Positions 52,640-63,650 of a DNA stretch of 64,000 nt are shown here, piece after piece. The stretch spans positions 85,763,270 to 85,827,269 of the forward strand of contig CM048846.1 of assembly GCA_026545225.1 (NCBI GenBank), in the 5' to 3' direction. How positions within the stretch are numbered: position 1 is the first letter of the stretch; each line of letters starts with the position of its first letter. A model generated the notes under the pieces. It worked only from the letters and a program-made list of their open reading frames with translations, was not told where the DNA came from and searched no databases. A program made the translations under genes and the position numbers. The DNA is from Cornus controversa (taxonomy: Eukaryota; Streptophyta; Magnoliopsida; Cornales; Cornaceae).

Positions 52640-53122
52640 CAAACCAAGGTTTACTCAAGCGAGACCGCAGTCCAAAACAGATTAAGTTCTCAGTAATCAA
52701 TGCCCAAGAAAAAAGGAGTCATATGCCAAATCTTGGCCAACCCTATTCATATGAGATTAAGGCAAGGCGGATGATAATGATAGGCCAAATCTTTAAGAAG
52801 TCCAATCATTCAATCATTCAGCCCACGGAGAGCAAGTTTTTGGGTTGATAGCATTCCATAAATGCCTGGCCATGGCCGCCTTATTCCAAGAAACAATTTC
52901 TTTCAGGCCTGAACCCCCCCCTTTCTCACGAAGGCAGACTTTATCCCAATCTATCTTTGATCCCCCCTTATTTGAGTCAGACCCTTTCCATAAAAAAGCT
53001 CTAAGGACAATATTGACTTGCTTCCAAACTATTTTAGGAAGAATAAAATGGGAACTTACAGTAAACATGGATAAAGAAAAGCACAACATCAATCAAATTC
53101 AGACTGAAATTGTTTGGCAGAG
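52640..53122 (-). pseudogene. LINE 3'-region remnant
   Basis: The minus strand reads ILPKIVWKQVNIVLRAFLWK, then GSKIDWDKVCL and LKEIVSWNKAAMARHLWN, the post-RT zinc-binding region of plant L1-type LINEs. The core is 52814-53092; decayed frames continue to about 52640. It ends abruptly at the LTR-like border at 53123. Confidence 0.8.
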
Positions 53123-54425
53123 TGTTAACACCTAAATTATGGCTAAAGTTATTGGAACACGTGGCCAAGATTAAAAGACTTTCGACGACTAGTCGCCTAA
53201 GAATCTCAGGCCAACCATGGCCTAAGAATATATTGATCAAAAGTCGCCTAAGCAATCCGCCTAAGAGACTCTCTCGACCTCATCGCCTAAGAGTCTTGAC
53301 GGTTAGCGGTCTAAGACTCTCGACGGCTAGTTGCTAGAGACTTTCGACGGCTAGTTGCTAGAGACTCTCGACGACTTGTCGCCTAAGAGCATCTCGATCA
53401 TTACTCGCCCAAGACTCTCGATGAGAGTCGCCTAAGAGACTCTTGACCTCTTTGCCTAAGATTTTGGTCAATCATGGCCTAAGAATATTTCAACCATTTC
53501 TCGCCTAAGAGAGTGACCTAAGGAGAGAGTTGTCTAAGACTCTCGACGACTAGTTACTAGAGACTCTCGATGACTTGTCGCCTAAGACTTTCGACGACTA
53601 GTCGCCTAAGAGCATTTCGATCATTTCTCGCCTAAAAGAGTGACCTAAGAAGAGAGTTGCCTAAGAGTTTTTAGGCCTTGGAAACTAATGTAGATTTGAT
53701 CCGAGTCAAAGTATAACTAGTTGCGAATTTCAAGGACCCGAAAATCCAAAAGTTAGGTTTGAAGACTGCGAAAGCTAAAAGTGGAAAGAACAACTTTATC
53801 ACTTCTAAAGTTCAAAGACTCAAAGCTACAAGTGAGAGAATCTCACCCACCTCTGATGGAAGAATCAGAATGGTCAGAGCACTCCAGCCTAGGCAAGGGT
53901 TAGAGTCAGATTTGGTAGTTGAGGAAAGCTAGAAATAGTGATCAACCTAAAAGTTCTCACAGGCCAAAGCCAAAAATATCATGCAAGATATACATATCTA
54001 TCTGTCTATAGAGAAGTGTGCTAATATGTCAAAATAGGCTCAGCAATATGGTTGGGAGGTTACTTTCAACCTGCACTCATTTATTGCCCAGAAAGATGTG
54101 ATCAGACCAATGACCTCTATAAATATGGATACAAGTCCTACAAAGCAAAGGTCGATCTCTAAGTCATATATCACTCATATCACTTAGCAATTTACGTCAT
54201 TCAGCTTTCTTAGTTTTCATACTCAGCTTAGCATTTACTTATTGTCTTAGCATTAGAATCTTTAGTTTCTTTTCCAAACCAGTAACTTAGATTCTTAATT
54301 TCAGTTCCCAGTATTGTTCTATCTTTAGTTTTTATTGTTAGAAATCAATCATTTCCTTTCAATCAAAGTGTGTAATTCATTCATCATTGTAATCGTTCCA
54401 AAAGATTAATGAGGAAGGTGTTACA
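53123..54425 (+). mobile_element. Probable solo LTR with CGCCTAAG-rich repeats
   Basis: Begins TGTTAACACC and ends GGTGTTACA, which are near-inverted ends of the TG..CA type. A TATA-like CTATAAATATGG lies near 54116. No PBS follows, and no internal region is seen. Flanks CAGAG and CAGAC give only weak target-duplication support. Could also be another LTR-derived or satellite-like sequence. Confidence 0.5.
53150..53670 (+). repeat. Imperfect repeat array of CGCCTAAGA / CTCTCGACGACTAG units
   Basis: About 15 to 20 units built from GTCGCCTAAGA, GACTCTCGACG, GGCTAGTTGCTAGAGA and ATTTCTCGCCTAA modules in varying order. It makes up the first 40 % of the LTR-like segment. Confidence 0.85.
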
Positions 54426-54750
54426 GACTCGGATATAATTGTTGTCCATTTACATTATTTGCAAATCTTATCAAAAGAACTTTTAAAGTCCTTTCTTCAA
54501 ATGCAATAGCAACCTCAAGGAGAGGGTCATTTCTACTCTCCAACTTTCGCCTGAACCAGTTGAGGTCGACCCGATAGGAATAGTTTGGTACAAAAAATCC
54601 TTGAGTCCATTCGGACTCTAGCACGCCCGCGTTTCAGGTCAACCATTTATTGGTCAACGACCTCAGACCACTTGTGAGCCAAACACATAGATTTTGGTTC
54701 TTAATTAAAGAAGCACTAAAAATGTTACTGGTTGGGGATATAACAGGAAT

Positions 54751-54969
54751 GTGATGGTTGAGGGAGATTGCCAGCATGCTATGTGGTTGAAACCCTCTGT
54801 TTCTGGTGCGACAACACCCATTGTTGATATCCGTAGCCTGCTAGCAAATTGTTGTGAACCTGTGCTTAATTGGGTGCTGAGAGGTTGCAATGGTGCAGCT
54901 CATTGTGTGAGCAGAATTGCACTTGAAGCTAAAAGGGATGATTGCGACTTGGATTTTTTATCTTGTTGA
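54751..54969 (+). pseudogene. RNase-H-like (RVT_3) fragment
   Basis: Reads VEGDCQHAMWLKPSVSG, then VDIRSLLA and LRGCNGAAHCVSRIAL, the pattern of plant RNase H-like domains found with LINE relics. Only about 70 codons, no start or upstream domain. Confidence 0.7.
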
Positions 54970-56345
54970 AGGCTTTGGAAATGGACAGTTATTCTTCTTG
55001 AAAAAAAAATTGCTATAATGATATTAAATCCTCTTAATTTCAAAAAAGAAAAGAAAAGAAATTCAAAGAAGCACTTGGACAATTTCAAATCCAAACAATA
55101 ACACAAATGCAAACAATGTTAAGGGTCATTGCAAACTGCTTCAAGGCAAAAAATAAAGCATGTTCAAGGACTGCATAGGTTAAGAAACTGCAAGCTGATA
55201 AATGCAGCTGAAAACCTCAACTCCTGTACTAATTTTTTTGCACCTAACCCTCTCGTACCATGTATAAAGGCTGCAACTTACCACCAATTGTTACAAACCT
55301 ATAAAAAAAATGTTTTAATTTTCAAATAATGACCGTTAAAATGCTAAAAAATAATAGTGCAAAGAGTGTTATATACAAATGTTTACATATTTTTATTTTT
55401 GTTTTGATTTTGTTTCCTTATTTTTAACCACTAACTTTTTCTTTGCCAAACACAACATGACACCCATCATTCCATCAACCTTTAAAGAAGAAACAATTGG
55501 AGACAAAACATAGACGCCAGTGCAAGGCACCGTCAAAACAGGACATGACATGTAGAAAGTGCATGTGCCAAGATAGACAATCCACTTGCCTAGGCCCGCC
55601 TAATCAGTAGTCATGTGATGAGCCAGGATCACTCAAAATCAGTAAGGAAGGGAGTTAGATTTGCAATGCTAAGGGTGTTAGAATTGCAATTAACCCAAAT
55701 ATGTTAGCCAACTTGTTTATTAAAAATTATTATAATTTTAGATGTTAACTGGATCTTATCTGTGAGACACCTTGCCAGCTTTCACTTCTACGCAAGCAAT
55801 AAACACATGTGGGTCCACAACTTTTATAGTTCTTCTAGTTGCGGCGGGTGTTTTAAGGGAGAGTTCACCTTTTCTTTGCATGTGACGTTGTACATCTAAT
55901 GTTTCACATTTTATACAGCGGCTTTGAAAACCGAGAGTTCAAAGTCAGTAGCGTAGTTTCATTTTTCGTTATAAAAAAGAAAAAAAAAAAGCTTAAATTA
56001 AATTTTCCTTAGCCGTGACCCTTGAGGATCATCGACTTTGGAAAGTCAAGCAAGAGTTGGAAAAGGTAGCATGTGCATCCACGATGGAGCTTCCTCAATG
56101 GTCAATAATCGAATGCGATTGGGTTGAAAATTGAAATTACATAATTGGATCTACAGTATATAGATTATTTAAATTTTAGTCATTTTTTCAGTTATTTTAT
56201 TATCGTCACTCTATTCTGTATATGTGAACAATAAAACAATCTTTCGAGGCTTAATTTCCCCCATAAGATCATCTTGTTCTTTCCTCTAATTTGCATGTTG
56301 AAGCATTTGTACAACTCAATCCTTGATTAGCAAGTAGTGGTCATC
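54970..56345. other. Upstream region of the NLR gene
   Basis: AT-rich without a gene. Contains a possible decayed SINE-like box B near 55935 and poly-A tracts at about 55976-55990. The stretch 56150-56345 is the likely promoter and 5' UTR. Confidence 0.45.
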
Positions 56346-59324
56346 ATGGCTGAGGCACTTCTTCCAATTGTTCTTGAGAAGTTGAATGCTTTGATGCAGA
56401 ATAAGATTGGATTGCTTTTGGGTGTCAATAAGGAGATGGAAAAGCTCTTGAGCGTGCTCTCTACGATCAGGGCAGTCCTTGAAGATGCTGAGCTGAAGCA
56501 ACTTCAAGACAAGGCAATACAAAATTGGTTGCGGAAGATCAAACAAGCAGCTTATGATGTTGATGACATCTTGGATGAGTGCGCAACTGAAGCCATCCGA
56601 CTAGAGTCCAAAGGTCGAATATCTGGAGCGCTTAACAAGGTACATGCCTCCTCATTATTAACTTGTATTAATCCTCTCGATACTATTTTATTTCGATATA
56701 AAATTGGAAACAAAATGAAAGAGGTTGAAGAAAAATTAGATGCAATTGCGGAAGAGCGTATGAAATTTCATTTGCATGAGATGATTTTGCCGAGTCAAGT
56801 TGAGAATATTGCTGAATGGCGTCAAACTAGCTCCATTTTAACTCAACCCCAAGTGTTTGGAAGAGAAGAAGATAAAGAATATATTATTGAAAAATTGGTG
56901 AAACATGCAAGTGATTGTCAAGATGTTTCGGTCTATCCCATCATTGGCATGGGTGGTCTCGGAAAGACGACGCTTGCCCAAATGGTCTTCAATGATAAAA
57001 GGGTAATTGAGCATTTCGAACTCAGAATCTGGGTTTGTGTTTCTGACCACATGTTTGATGTGAAAAGGGTGATAAAAGCAATCATAGAATCAATGTCTGG
57101 GAACACTTGTGAAGAGTTGGACTTGGATCCTCTGCAAAGGCGCCTTCAACACAATCTTAATCTAAATGGGAAGAGATTTTTGCTTGTACTAGATGATGTG
57201 TGGAATGAAGATGAAGAAAAATGGGACAAGTTAAAATCTACACTAACATGTGGATCCAGAGGTGCTTCAATTATTATCACTACTCGTGTTGAAAAGGTAG
57301 CGTCGATTATGGGAACTATCACGGCGCATCATTTGTCAAGGTTGTCAGAAGAAGATTGTTGGTCATTGTTCAAGCAACGCGCATTTTGGCATGAAAGAGA
57401 AGAAAGTCCAAACCTTGTAGCAATTGGAAAGGAGATTGTCAAGAAGTGTGGGGGTGTGCCTTTAGCAGCCAAGGCTTTAGGAAGCTTAATGCGCTTTAAA
57501 AGTGAAGAAAATGAGTGGCTCTTTGTTAAAGAAAGTGAAATTTGGCGTTTACCACAAGATGCAAATTCCGTAATGCCAGCATTAAGATTAAGCTATTGTA
57601 ATCTTCCATGGGAAGTGAGACAATGTTTTGCTTATTGTGCCACACTTTCAAAGGATTCTAGGATTGAAAAAGAGAATTTAATTCATATGTGGATGGCTAA
57701 TGGCTTTATTCCATCCAAAGAGAATTTGGAGCCAGAAGATATTGGTAATGAGATATGGAATGAATTATATTGGAGATCTTTTTTCCAAGACGTGGAGAAC
57801 GATGATTTTGGTAACATTCAAAGTTTTAAAATACACGATCTTGTTCATGAACTTGCCCAATCCATTATGGAGGATGAATGTCAACATATGCTTGATGTTG
57901 AAAGTTCAATTAATACATTAAGCAAAAGAACCCGTCATGTCACCTTAGTTTCTGGTTACAAGCCGTTTCCCAACCCTAAAGAATTGCACAAAGTTGAATC
58001 CTTGAGAACGTTTCGACTGCACTATTCAGAAATCCCTATCACAAGTTACATTGAGTATAAGTTTTCTTGTGACTTCAAGAAATTCAATTCATTGCGCGTG
58101 CTTGATGCAAGAAATGCTAACATAACGAAGCTATCATCTTCAATTGGGAATTTGAAGCATTTAAGGTACTTGAACCTTTCTTCGACTCGTATTAGGACAC
58201 TTCCCGAGTCAGTATGCACCCTCTCAAATTTGCAGATTTTAAACCTTAACTATTGCTGGGCACTTGAGAGCTTGCCCAAGAACCTGAGATGCTTGAGAAA
58301 TCTCCGACATCTTTACATAAATCGTTGTCCATTAACACATATGCCCCCGAAAATTGGACAACTAATCTGCCTTAAGACATTAAGTCTCTTCATCGTAGGC
58401 AGAAGGAGAGGTTTTCATCTTGGAGAATTGACAGGCTTGGATATTGGAGGAAAATTACTTATAAAACACCTTGAGAGGGTGGAGAATTTGGTTGATCTCG
58501 GAGAATCCAATTTGGCCAGAAAACAGAACCTTTGTCAAGTGGAGTTGTGTTGGGACCATAATGGTGAACCTGAGTTGCCGAAAAATGTTGAACAGGTACT
58601 TGAAGCCCTTCAACCTCACCCAAATCTAAAACAGCTGGTTATACGACAGTATCATGGTGTTGATTTCCCACTTTGGATGAGGGATCCAATTCTTAAAAAT
58701 GTAACAACTGTTGTACTGGACAATTGCAAAAACTGTCCTCACCTTCCACCATTTGGTCAACTGCCTTTCTTAAGACATCTTGAAATTTGTGGAATGAATT
58801 ATGTGAAGCACATCAACGATGATGAGTCCCATGGTGGAGTAGCTGTAAGGAGATTCCTATCTCTGGAGACACTAAAGATTACTGATCTGCCATGTCTGGA
58901 AATGTTGTCAAGAGAGGAAGAAAGCCGAGACATATTCCCTTGTCTTTCACAGTTGTCCATTAGCATTTGCCCTAAATTGTCATTGTCATGCCTTCCCTCA
59001 CTCAAAGATCTAACAGTATCTGAATGCAACAATGTCTTACTAAGTTCCGGCTCAGATCTTAGTGGTCTTACTTCACTAAGTATCCTTCAGCATCTACAGC
59101 TAACATCATTACCTGACTGGTTCGGGAAGATTACAGCTCTTCAATCGTTGAACATTTGGTACTGCCCCAAGATTGTGTCACTTCCATGCTGCATTCAAAG
59201 TCTAACCAATCTCAGAACATTGACCATTTCGAGATGCCCTGAGCTAGCAATGCGATGCGAGAAGGGTAGTGGTGAAGATTGGCATAAGATAGCACACATA
59301 CCAAAGGTTGAATTGTTTCTCTAA
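56346..59324 (+). CDS. CC-NBS-LRR (CNL) disease-resistance protein, RGA-like, intact single exon
   Basis: 992 residues from MAEALLPIVLEKL; this ATG is preferred because RGA-type proteins start MAEA. Coiled-coil region 1 to about 150 with YDVDDILDECA (70-80); NB-ARC with P-loop GMGGLGKTT (201-209), RNBS-A FELRIWVCVS (224-233), kinase-2 FLLVLDDVW (278-286), RNBS-B GASIIITTR (306-314), GLPL CGGVPLAAKAL (368-378), RNBS-D CFAYCATLSKD (427-437) and an MHD variant IHD (496-498). Leucine-rich repeats from about 540 to the end (LKHLRYLNLSSTRIRTLP). Trp in VLDDVW marks it as non-TIR. Such proteins sit in the cytoplasm or nucleus and trigger defence on sensing pathogen effectors by ADP/ATP exchange. Length and lack of introns suit the family. 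RNBS-D has LSKD where FPKD is usual. No breaks seen. Confidence 0.95.
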   Translation: MAEALLPIVLEKLNALMQNKIGLLLGVNKEMEKLLSVLSTIRAVLEDAELKQLQDKAIQNWLRKIKQAAYDVDDILDECATEAIRLESKGRISGALNKVHASSLLTCINPLDTILFRYKIGNKMKEVEEKLDAIAEERMKFHLHEMILPSQVENIAEWRQTSSILTQPQVFGREEDKEYIIEKLVKHASDCQDVSVYPIIGMGGLGKTTLAQMVFNDKRVIEHFELRIWVCVSDHMFDVKRVIKAIIESMSGNTCEELDLDPLQRRLQHNLNLNGKRFLLVLDDVWNEDEEKWDKLKSTLTCGSRGASIIITTRVEKVASIMGTITAHHLSRLSEEDCWSLFKQRAFWHEREESPNLVAIGKEIVKKCGGVPLAAKALGSLMRFKSEENEWLFVKESEIWRLPQDANSVMPALRLSYCNLPWEVRQCFAYCATLSKDSRIEKENLIHMWMANGFIPSKENLEPEDIGNEIWNELYWRSFFQDVENDDFGNIQSFKIHDLVHELAQSIMEDECQHMLDVESSINTLSKRTRHVTLVSGYKPFPNPKELHKVESLRTFRLHYSEIPITSYIEYKFSCDFKKFNSLRVLDARNANITKLSSSIGNLKHLRYLNLSSTRIRTLPESVCTLSNLQILNLNYCWALESLPKNLRCLRNLRHLYINRCPLTHMPPKIGQLICLKTLSLFIVGRRRGFHLGELTGLDIGGKLLIKHLERVENLVDLGESNLARKQNLCQVELCWDHNGEPELPKNVEQVLEALQPHPNLKQLVIRQYHGVDFPLWMRDPILKNVTTVVLDNCKNCPHLPPFGQLPFLRHLEICGMNYVKHINDDESHGGVAVRRFLSLETLKITDLPCLEMLSREEESRDIFPCLSQLSISICPKLSLSCLPSLKDLTVSECNNVLLSSGSDLSGLTSLSILQHLQLTSLPDWFGKITALQSLNIWYCPKIVSLPCCIQSLTNLRTLTISRCPELAMRCEKGSGEDWHKIAHIPKVELFL

Positions 59325-59360
59325 TCATGCTCATGCTCATGCTCATGCTCATGCTAATGC
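59325..59360 (+). repeat. CATGCT hexamer repeat right after the NLR stop codon
   Basis: CATGCT is repeated about five times, the last unit changed to AATGCT. It starts three bases after the TAA and so lies in the 3' UTR. Confidence 0.9.
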
Positions 59361-60689
59361 TACAGAGGTATCTTCTTCTTCTTATTGAATAATAATGTAC
59401 ACATATATTAACTTTCTTTGTCCTATTGTCCCTACAATGAGTAAAATGCTTTGAATAGTCACAACTGGACGACTTCCCATTTGAATGACATTGGATGGTC
59501 ATGACTGACCATATCTTGTAGGCAATTATAGTAATACATATAGCATCACTTGGATTTTTATTATACTCCCAGATGTTATGTTATCGAAATCCATTACCAA
59601 TCACATTTATTTTCTTTTCTTATGTTATTGTACTATACCTATTCTGTTTCTGTCAAGAGGGAATTCCTATTAAATCCCAGATATTTCCTATCGTACTGCA
59701 GCCTCTATAGGTGTGATTCAAAGTTCAAATTGAATCTAAATATTAATCCAAATTTTTTTGAACTTTTCAAAGGAGGTGTTCCTTTTGGATACTTCATGAT
59801 TCTTACTAAGATATGCTTTTCTGATTAATAGACAGAAGTAACTGTTCTGTTGCAGTCTGGTGCTGCTCTAAATGATTTATCTCACTATTTTTCCAGATTT
59901 GGATGCTCAACTCAACATAATGTTTATCCACTCTATCTGTGAGCGCCAGCAACATCAAAAGCCTGAATGGTAATGCCTGAATATTTTTTGATCTTGTCCT
60001 CAAAATAATATAAATTTCTTGCTCTATAATTGTTCCAAAACTCTATTAATGTCAAGAGATGGGAGCCTAGGTGCTCTGTCTACTTCTGTAGATTGTCATT
60101 TAAATTGTAAAGCTCCAGAGTTTAGATGTCTGAATGTACCAATGTGATTTGGGTGCCAATACTGATGTAAATGTGATTATTTGTGATTTGACGAGGGAGA
60201 AGAACTTCGTGCAGTCAATTCAGTAAATTAAAATTTCAGTATTTAAAACTTCAATTATCTTTTTTTTTTTATCAAATCAAATGAGTATGTTCAAGGTATA
60301 GTACATCGTTTATCAGTTTTATTTATACTATAGTAATTGAAATAAATAATTAATAGTTTGGAGTAATTAGTAGGAAGGAAAGCTGGTCAATAATTGATTC
60401 ATTCTCCCGATCCCCAATTTTGAAAAGATTGTCTCCCACATACTACCTCCCACATTCCTTCCTTCACAAATAAATCTTTTGTGAAGAAAAGAGAGGATGA
60501 TATGAGGTAAAGAAAAGAATGGATATTGATCCTAATTTTTAATTAAGCATTCTGTTTGGCACCTACCTGATTCTATTTTTTAGAAAAATCACATGTCTTA
60601 TATCTCAGTTTCTTCTATGTGGATTCTAGTAATATGATCTGGTTTAGCTTTGGTTTTCAGCTATGTTGTTAGTTTGAGATGCTTTAACG
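59361..60689. other. 3' flank of the NLR gene
   Basis: AT-rich; short open frames only, none recognisable. Confidence 0.5.
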
Positions 60690-61595
60690 CAGTAAGAAAT
60701 ATAAGCTAAGTTGAGAGAGAAATCTTAAAGAAAAAAGAGGAAAAGAAACTGTCTATTATATCATTCAAAGAGTGACTACAATCTATATTTATAATGATAT
60801 AAAGAAAATAGGCAACAATATATGAAAAGCAATGATTGTCCCTAATTAAGGAATAATTGACTAACTATAGTTGTATTCTATTCACAACAGTCTCCCTCAA
60901 ATTGGAGAGTAGATGTCAATAACTCCCGGCTTGTTGCAAATGGAATTGATTGTATGTTTTGGAAGCGGTTTAATAAAAATATCTCCTAACTGATTACCAG
61001 ATGATACAAACAAAGTTATAATTTCTTTGAAAATCACATTTGAACAAATGAAATGACAATCAACCTCAATATGTTTAGTTCGCTCATGAAAAACTGGGTT
61101 ACTAGTAATGTGAATAATTGTCTGGTTATCACAATAAAGAAGAGACGGATCGTTAAGTGAAAACCCAAATTTTTGTAATAGAGTTCTCAGCTAAGTTAGC
61201 TAACAGAATGTATAAGTCGTGGCACGATACTCAACTTCAGCATTGGACCGCGCCACAACTGCCTACTTCTTACTTTTTCAAGTTACTAGATTGTCTCCTA
61301 TAAAAGTACAGTAGTCAGTCGTTAACCATCCGTCAACTTACCCAATTAGCATCAGTATAACCTTCGATGTGCAAATATTTAGACGAATGAGAGAGAATGC
61401 CACGACCCGATGCCCCATTGAGATACTTCAAAATTCGTATAATTACGTCCATTTAAGTGATTTGTGGACTGATCATAAATTGATTCACAACATTGATTAC
61501 ATAAGAAATATCTAGACAAGTAATGGATAGATAAATCAACATGCCTAAAAGTCGTCTGTACATATGATCATCAATCAAGTTATCATTCTGAGACA
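60690..61595 (-). mobile_element. Decayed Ty1-copia 3' end (RT end, RNase H, PPT, part of 3' LTR)
   Basis: Read on the minus strand, 61595-60901 gives RRLLGMLIYLSITCLDISYV, ILKYLNGASGRGILSH and YTDANW, the copia RT-RNase H junction, then RNase H sequence broken by many stops. A PPT-like TTGAGGGAGAC (60900-60890) is followed by an LTR-like start TGTTGTGAATAG (from 60889). The lower LTR limit is not certain. A different family from the 3.5-8.7 kb element. Confidence 0.8.
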
Positions 61596-62922
61596 GTAGC
61601 TCAAGTCACTGCTCTAAGACAGTAATTTTTTACCTTATCATTACTTTATTTTTTTTCTCTTAACAATCTCATGTCTTTGAACTTCTTCTAATTTTTAAAT
61701 TCTCTTACATATCAGCACAATTAAATCTCTCTATCTCTCTCTCTCAAACTAAAAAGGTAATTTGTGCTCCATGGGAAATCTTTCTAATCATAGTTAACAA
61801 TGAAGGCTAGAATAAGAAAAGAGGTAAGGTAAGATAAGCGACCGAAATCACCAAATTATATTCTATCACATTGTTTAATGTATGTTATTAATGGACCCAC
61901 AACAAAATAATTGGAATTTTTTTATATTTCTCTTTATTTAAATTATTTTTTAATTATATTTATGATGGATCCACGTGTAAAGAATTGAAAGGGCAAGAAA
62001 AGACTCTACAAGAATCAAAATATACATATTTTTATTGGTGTGGCTTAGGTAAGGCCCATTAGCCTAATCCAAAAAGGCAACAATAAGACAACATTTACAG
62101 TCCGTATAAATACATCGGCCATGTTGTACACATGTAATAAAATATATCGCACGTGTTATATATGTACGGTCCAGATTCACCTAATATATTTATACCGGAT
62201 GTATTGCATACGTACTTAAAAAAAATTCTATAAGAATCAAAATAAAACAACTCAAAATAGAGTAGAACAGTAGAGAGAGAACAAAAGACTTAGCGAAAGG
62301 CTAAACTCCCATTAAAATAGGCTAAATCCAAATAGAATCAAGACAGAACTCAACTGAAAATAAACTGAAAGTACATAAGCAAGTGAGAGCTAAAAACCAT
62401 ATCTGTTTGGCAATATCGACGGTTTCGATAGGAAAGAATGTGGTTGTGCTGAAGTCTATCAAAGACTCAAAGAAATGTCAAACAATGGATCCCTACGTTT
62501 CAGCCAATCGAGGCCAAGAAGTGGAGGTCATTTTTGAGAGGTAAGGATTACGTCTCTCTTAGGATTCAAATGACTAGGAAACAAGGAATTTAAGATTACA
62601 AATTTGATGCAAAAGTGATAAAACACTTCGAATGCAATGAAATAATGTTTATTTAATTACTTGAAAATCAATTTTCTTTGGAGAATTATTTGTAATGACT
62701 AAATAAATCTAATAAATATCACAATAAATCATAAGCATCATTAATTCATGAGTTATATTGTCTATAATGTCTATTACTAAATTTTATCACAATTCTATTG
62801 TCTATTATGTTTATTATTAAATTTTATATTGAATAAATTACTCTGATTTTTTCTAAAATTTGGCTTAGTTTTCCTTGAATTAATTTTTTTTTATAAAATT
62901 ACTCCGTTAAACAAAAGCATCT
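61596..62922. other. AT-rich intergenic stretch
   Basis: 61765-61810 resembles 51267-51313 (both hold CTCCATGGGAAATCTT and ATAGTTAACAATGAAGGC), a small dispersed repeat. Nothing else recognised. Confidence 0.5.
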
Positions 62923-63129
62923 GTGTTCAACTTTATTGGTGTAACACGTTTATTCTACCCAAGTAAAGTGATCATTGATGTTAATAGAGTTTGCAGGTAT
63001 TTTTTGTGGTCAGGCACAAGTGATATGGTTAAGGGAGCAAAAGTAGCATGGAGTATAGTTTGCAAGCCAAAAGTAGCATGGCGTATCGGATTTGGAATTA
63101 GAGGAAATTTAGTTCAAAGTTTAAACTGA
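62923..63129 (+). pseudogene. LINE fragment (post-RT region)
   Basis: Reads YPSKVIIDVNRVCRYFLWSG and then KGAKVAWSIVCKPK, homologous in pattern to the minus-strand LINE remnant at 52.8 kb. About 60 codons, ends truncated. Confidence 0.75.
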
Positions 63130-63650
63130 ATTTCCTTTAATTCCACATCCAAAGCTTCGATTCACTACTCCCAAATGCAATGAAGTAGTGATTTTTTTCC
63201 TAATCTGTTAGAATTTTGTCCATGTAGTTCTATATCTAGTCCTTAAACAAGAAAGTTTGATGTTAAACATGGATATGGAATGAAAAGCATATCACATCTT
63301 AATGATCTTCTCATGTACCCTAGATAGAGTAGCTATGTGAATATCAAGCATAATTTTGTTGCTAATTAAAGACTGAATGCTGATTCAATTATCTGTACGT
63401 TATTTTTGCAAAGGTGAACATGGATTTATGATGAAAATCATAAGAAAATTTCCTTATGGTTTGGATGACAGGCTCTTCATGAACAAAAATCTATACTCTA
63501 GTGTGTGTAATATACATTACATACACTATATACTCTAGTGTATGTAATGTAATATGTGTTGTTCCCCTAATCAACCCTAACACAAGGCACCCAAGTGCCC
63601 AAATATCCGAATGAGGCTGGTATTCTTGATAACGAACTGACTCAGCCACC
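63130..63650. other. AT-rich intergenic stretch
   Basis: Contains a small duplication of TACTCTAGTGT(A/G)TGTAAT near 63495-63550. No gene. Confidence 0.5.
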
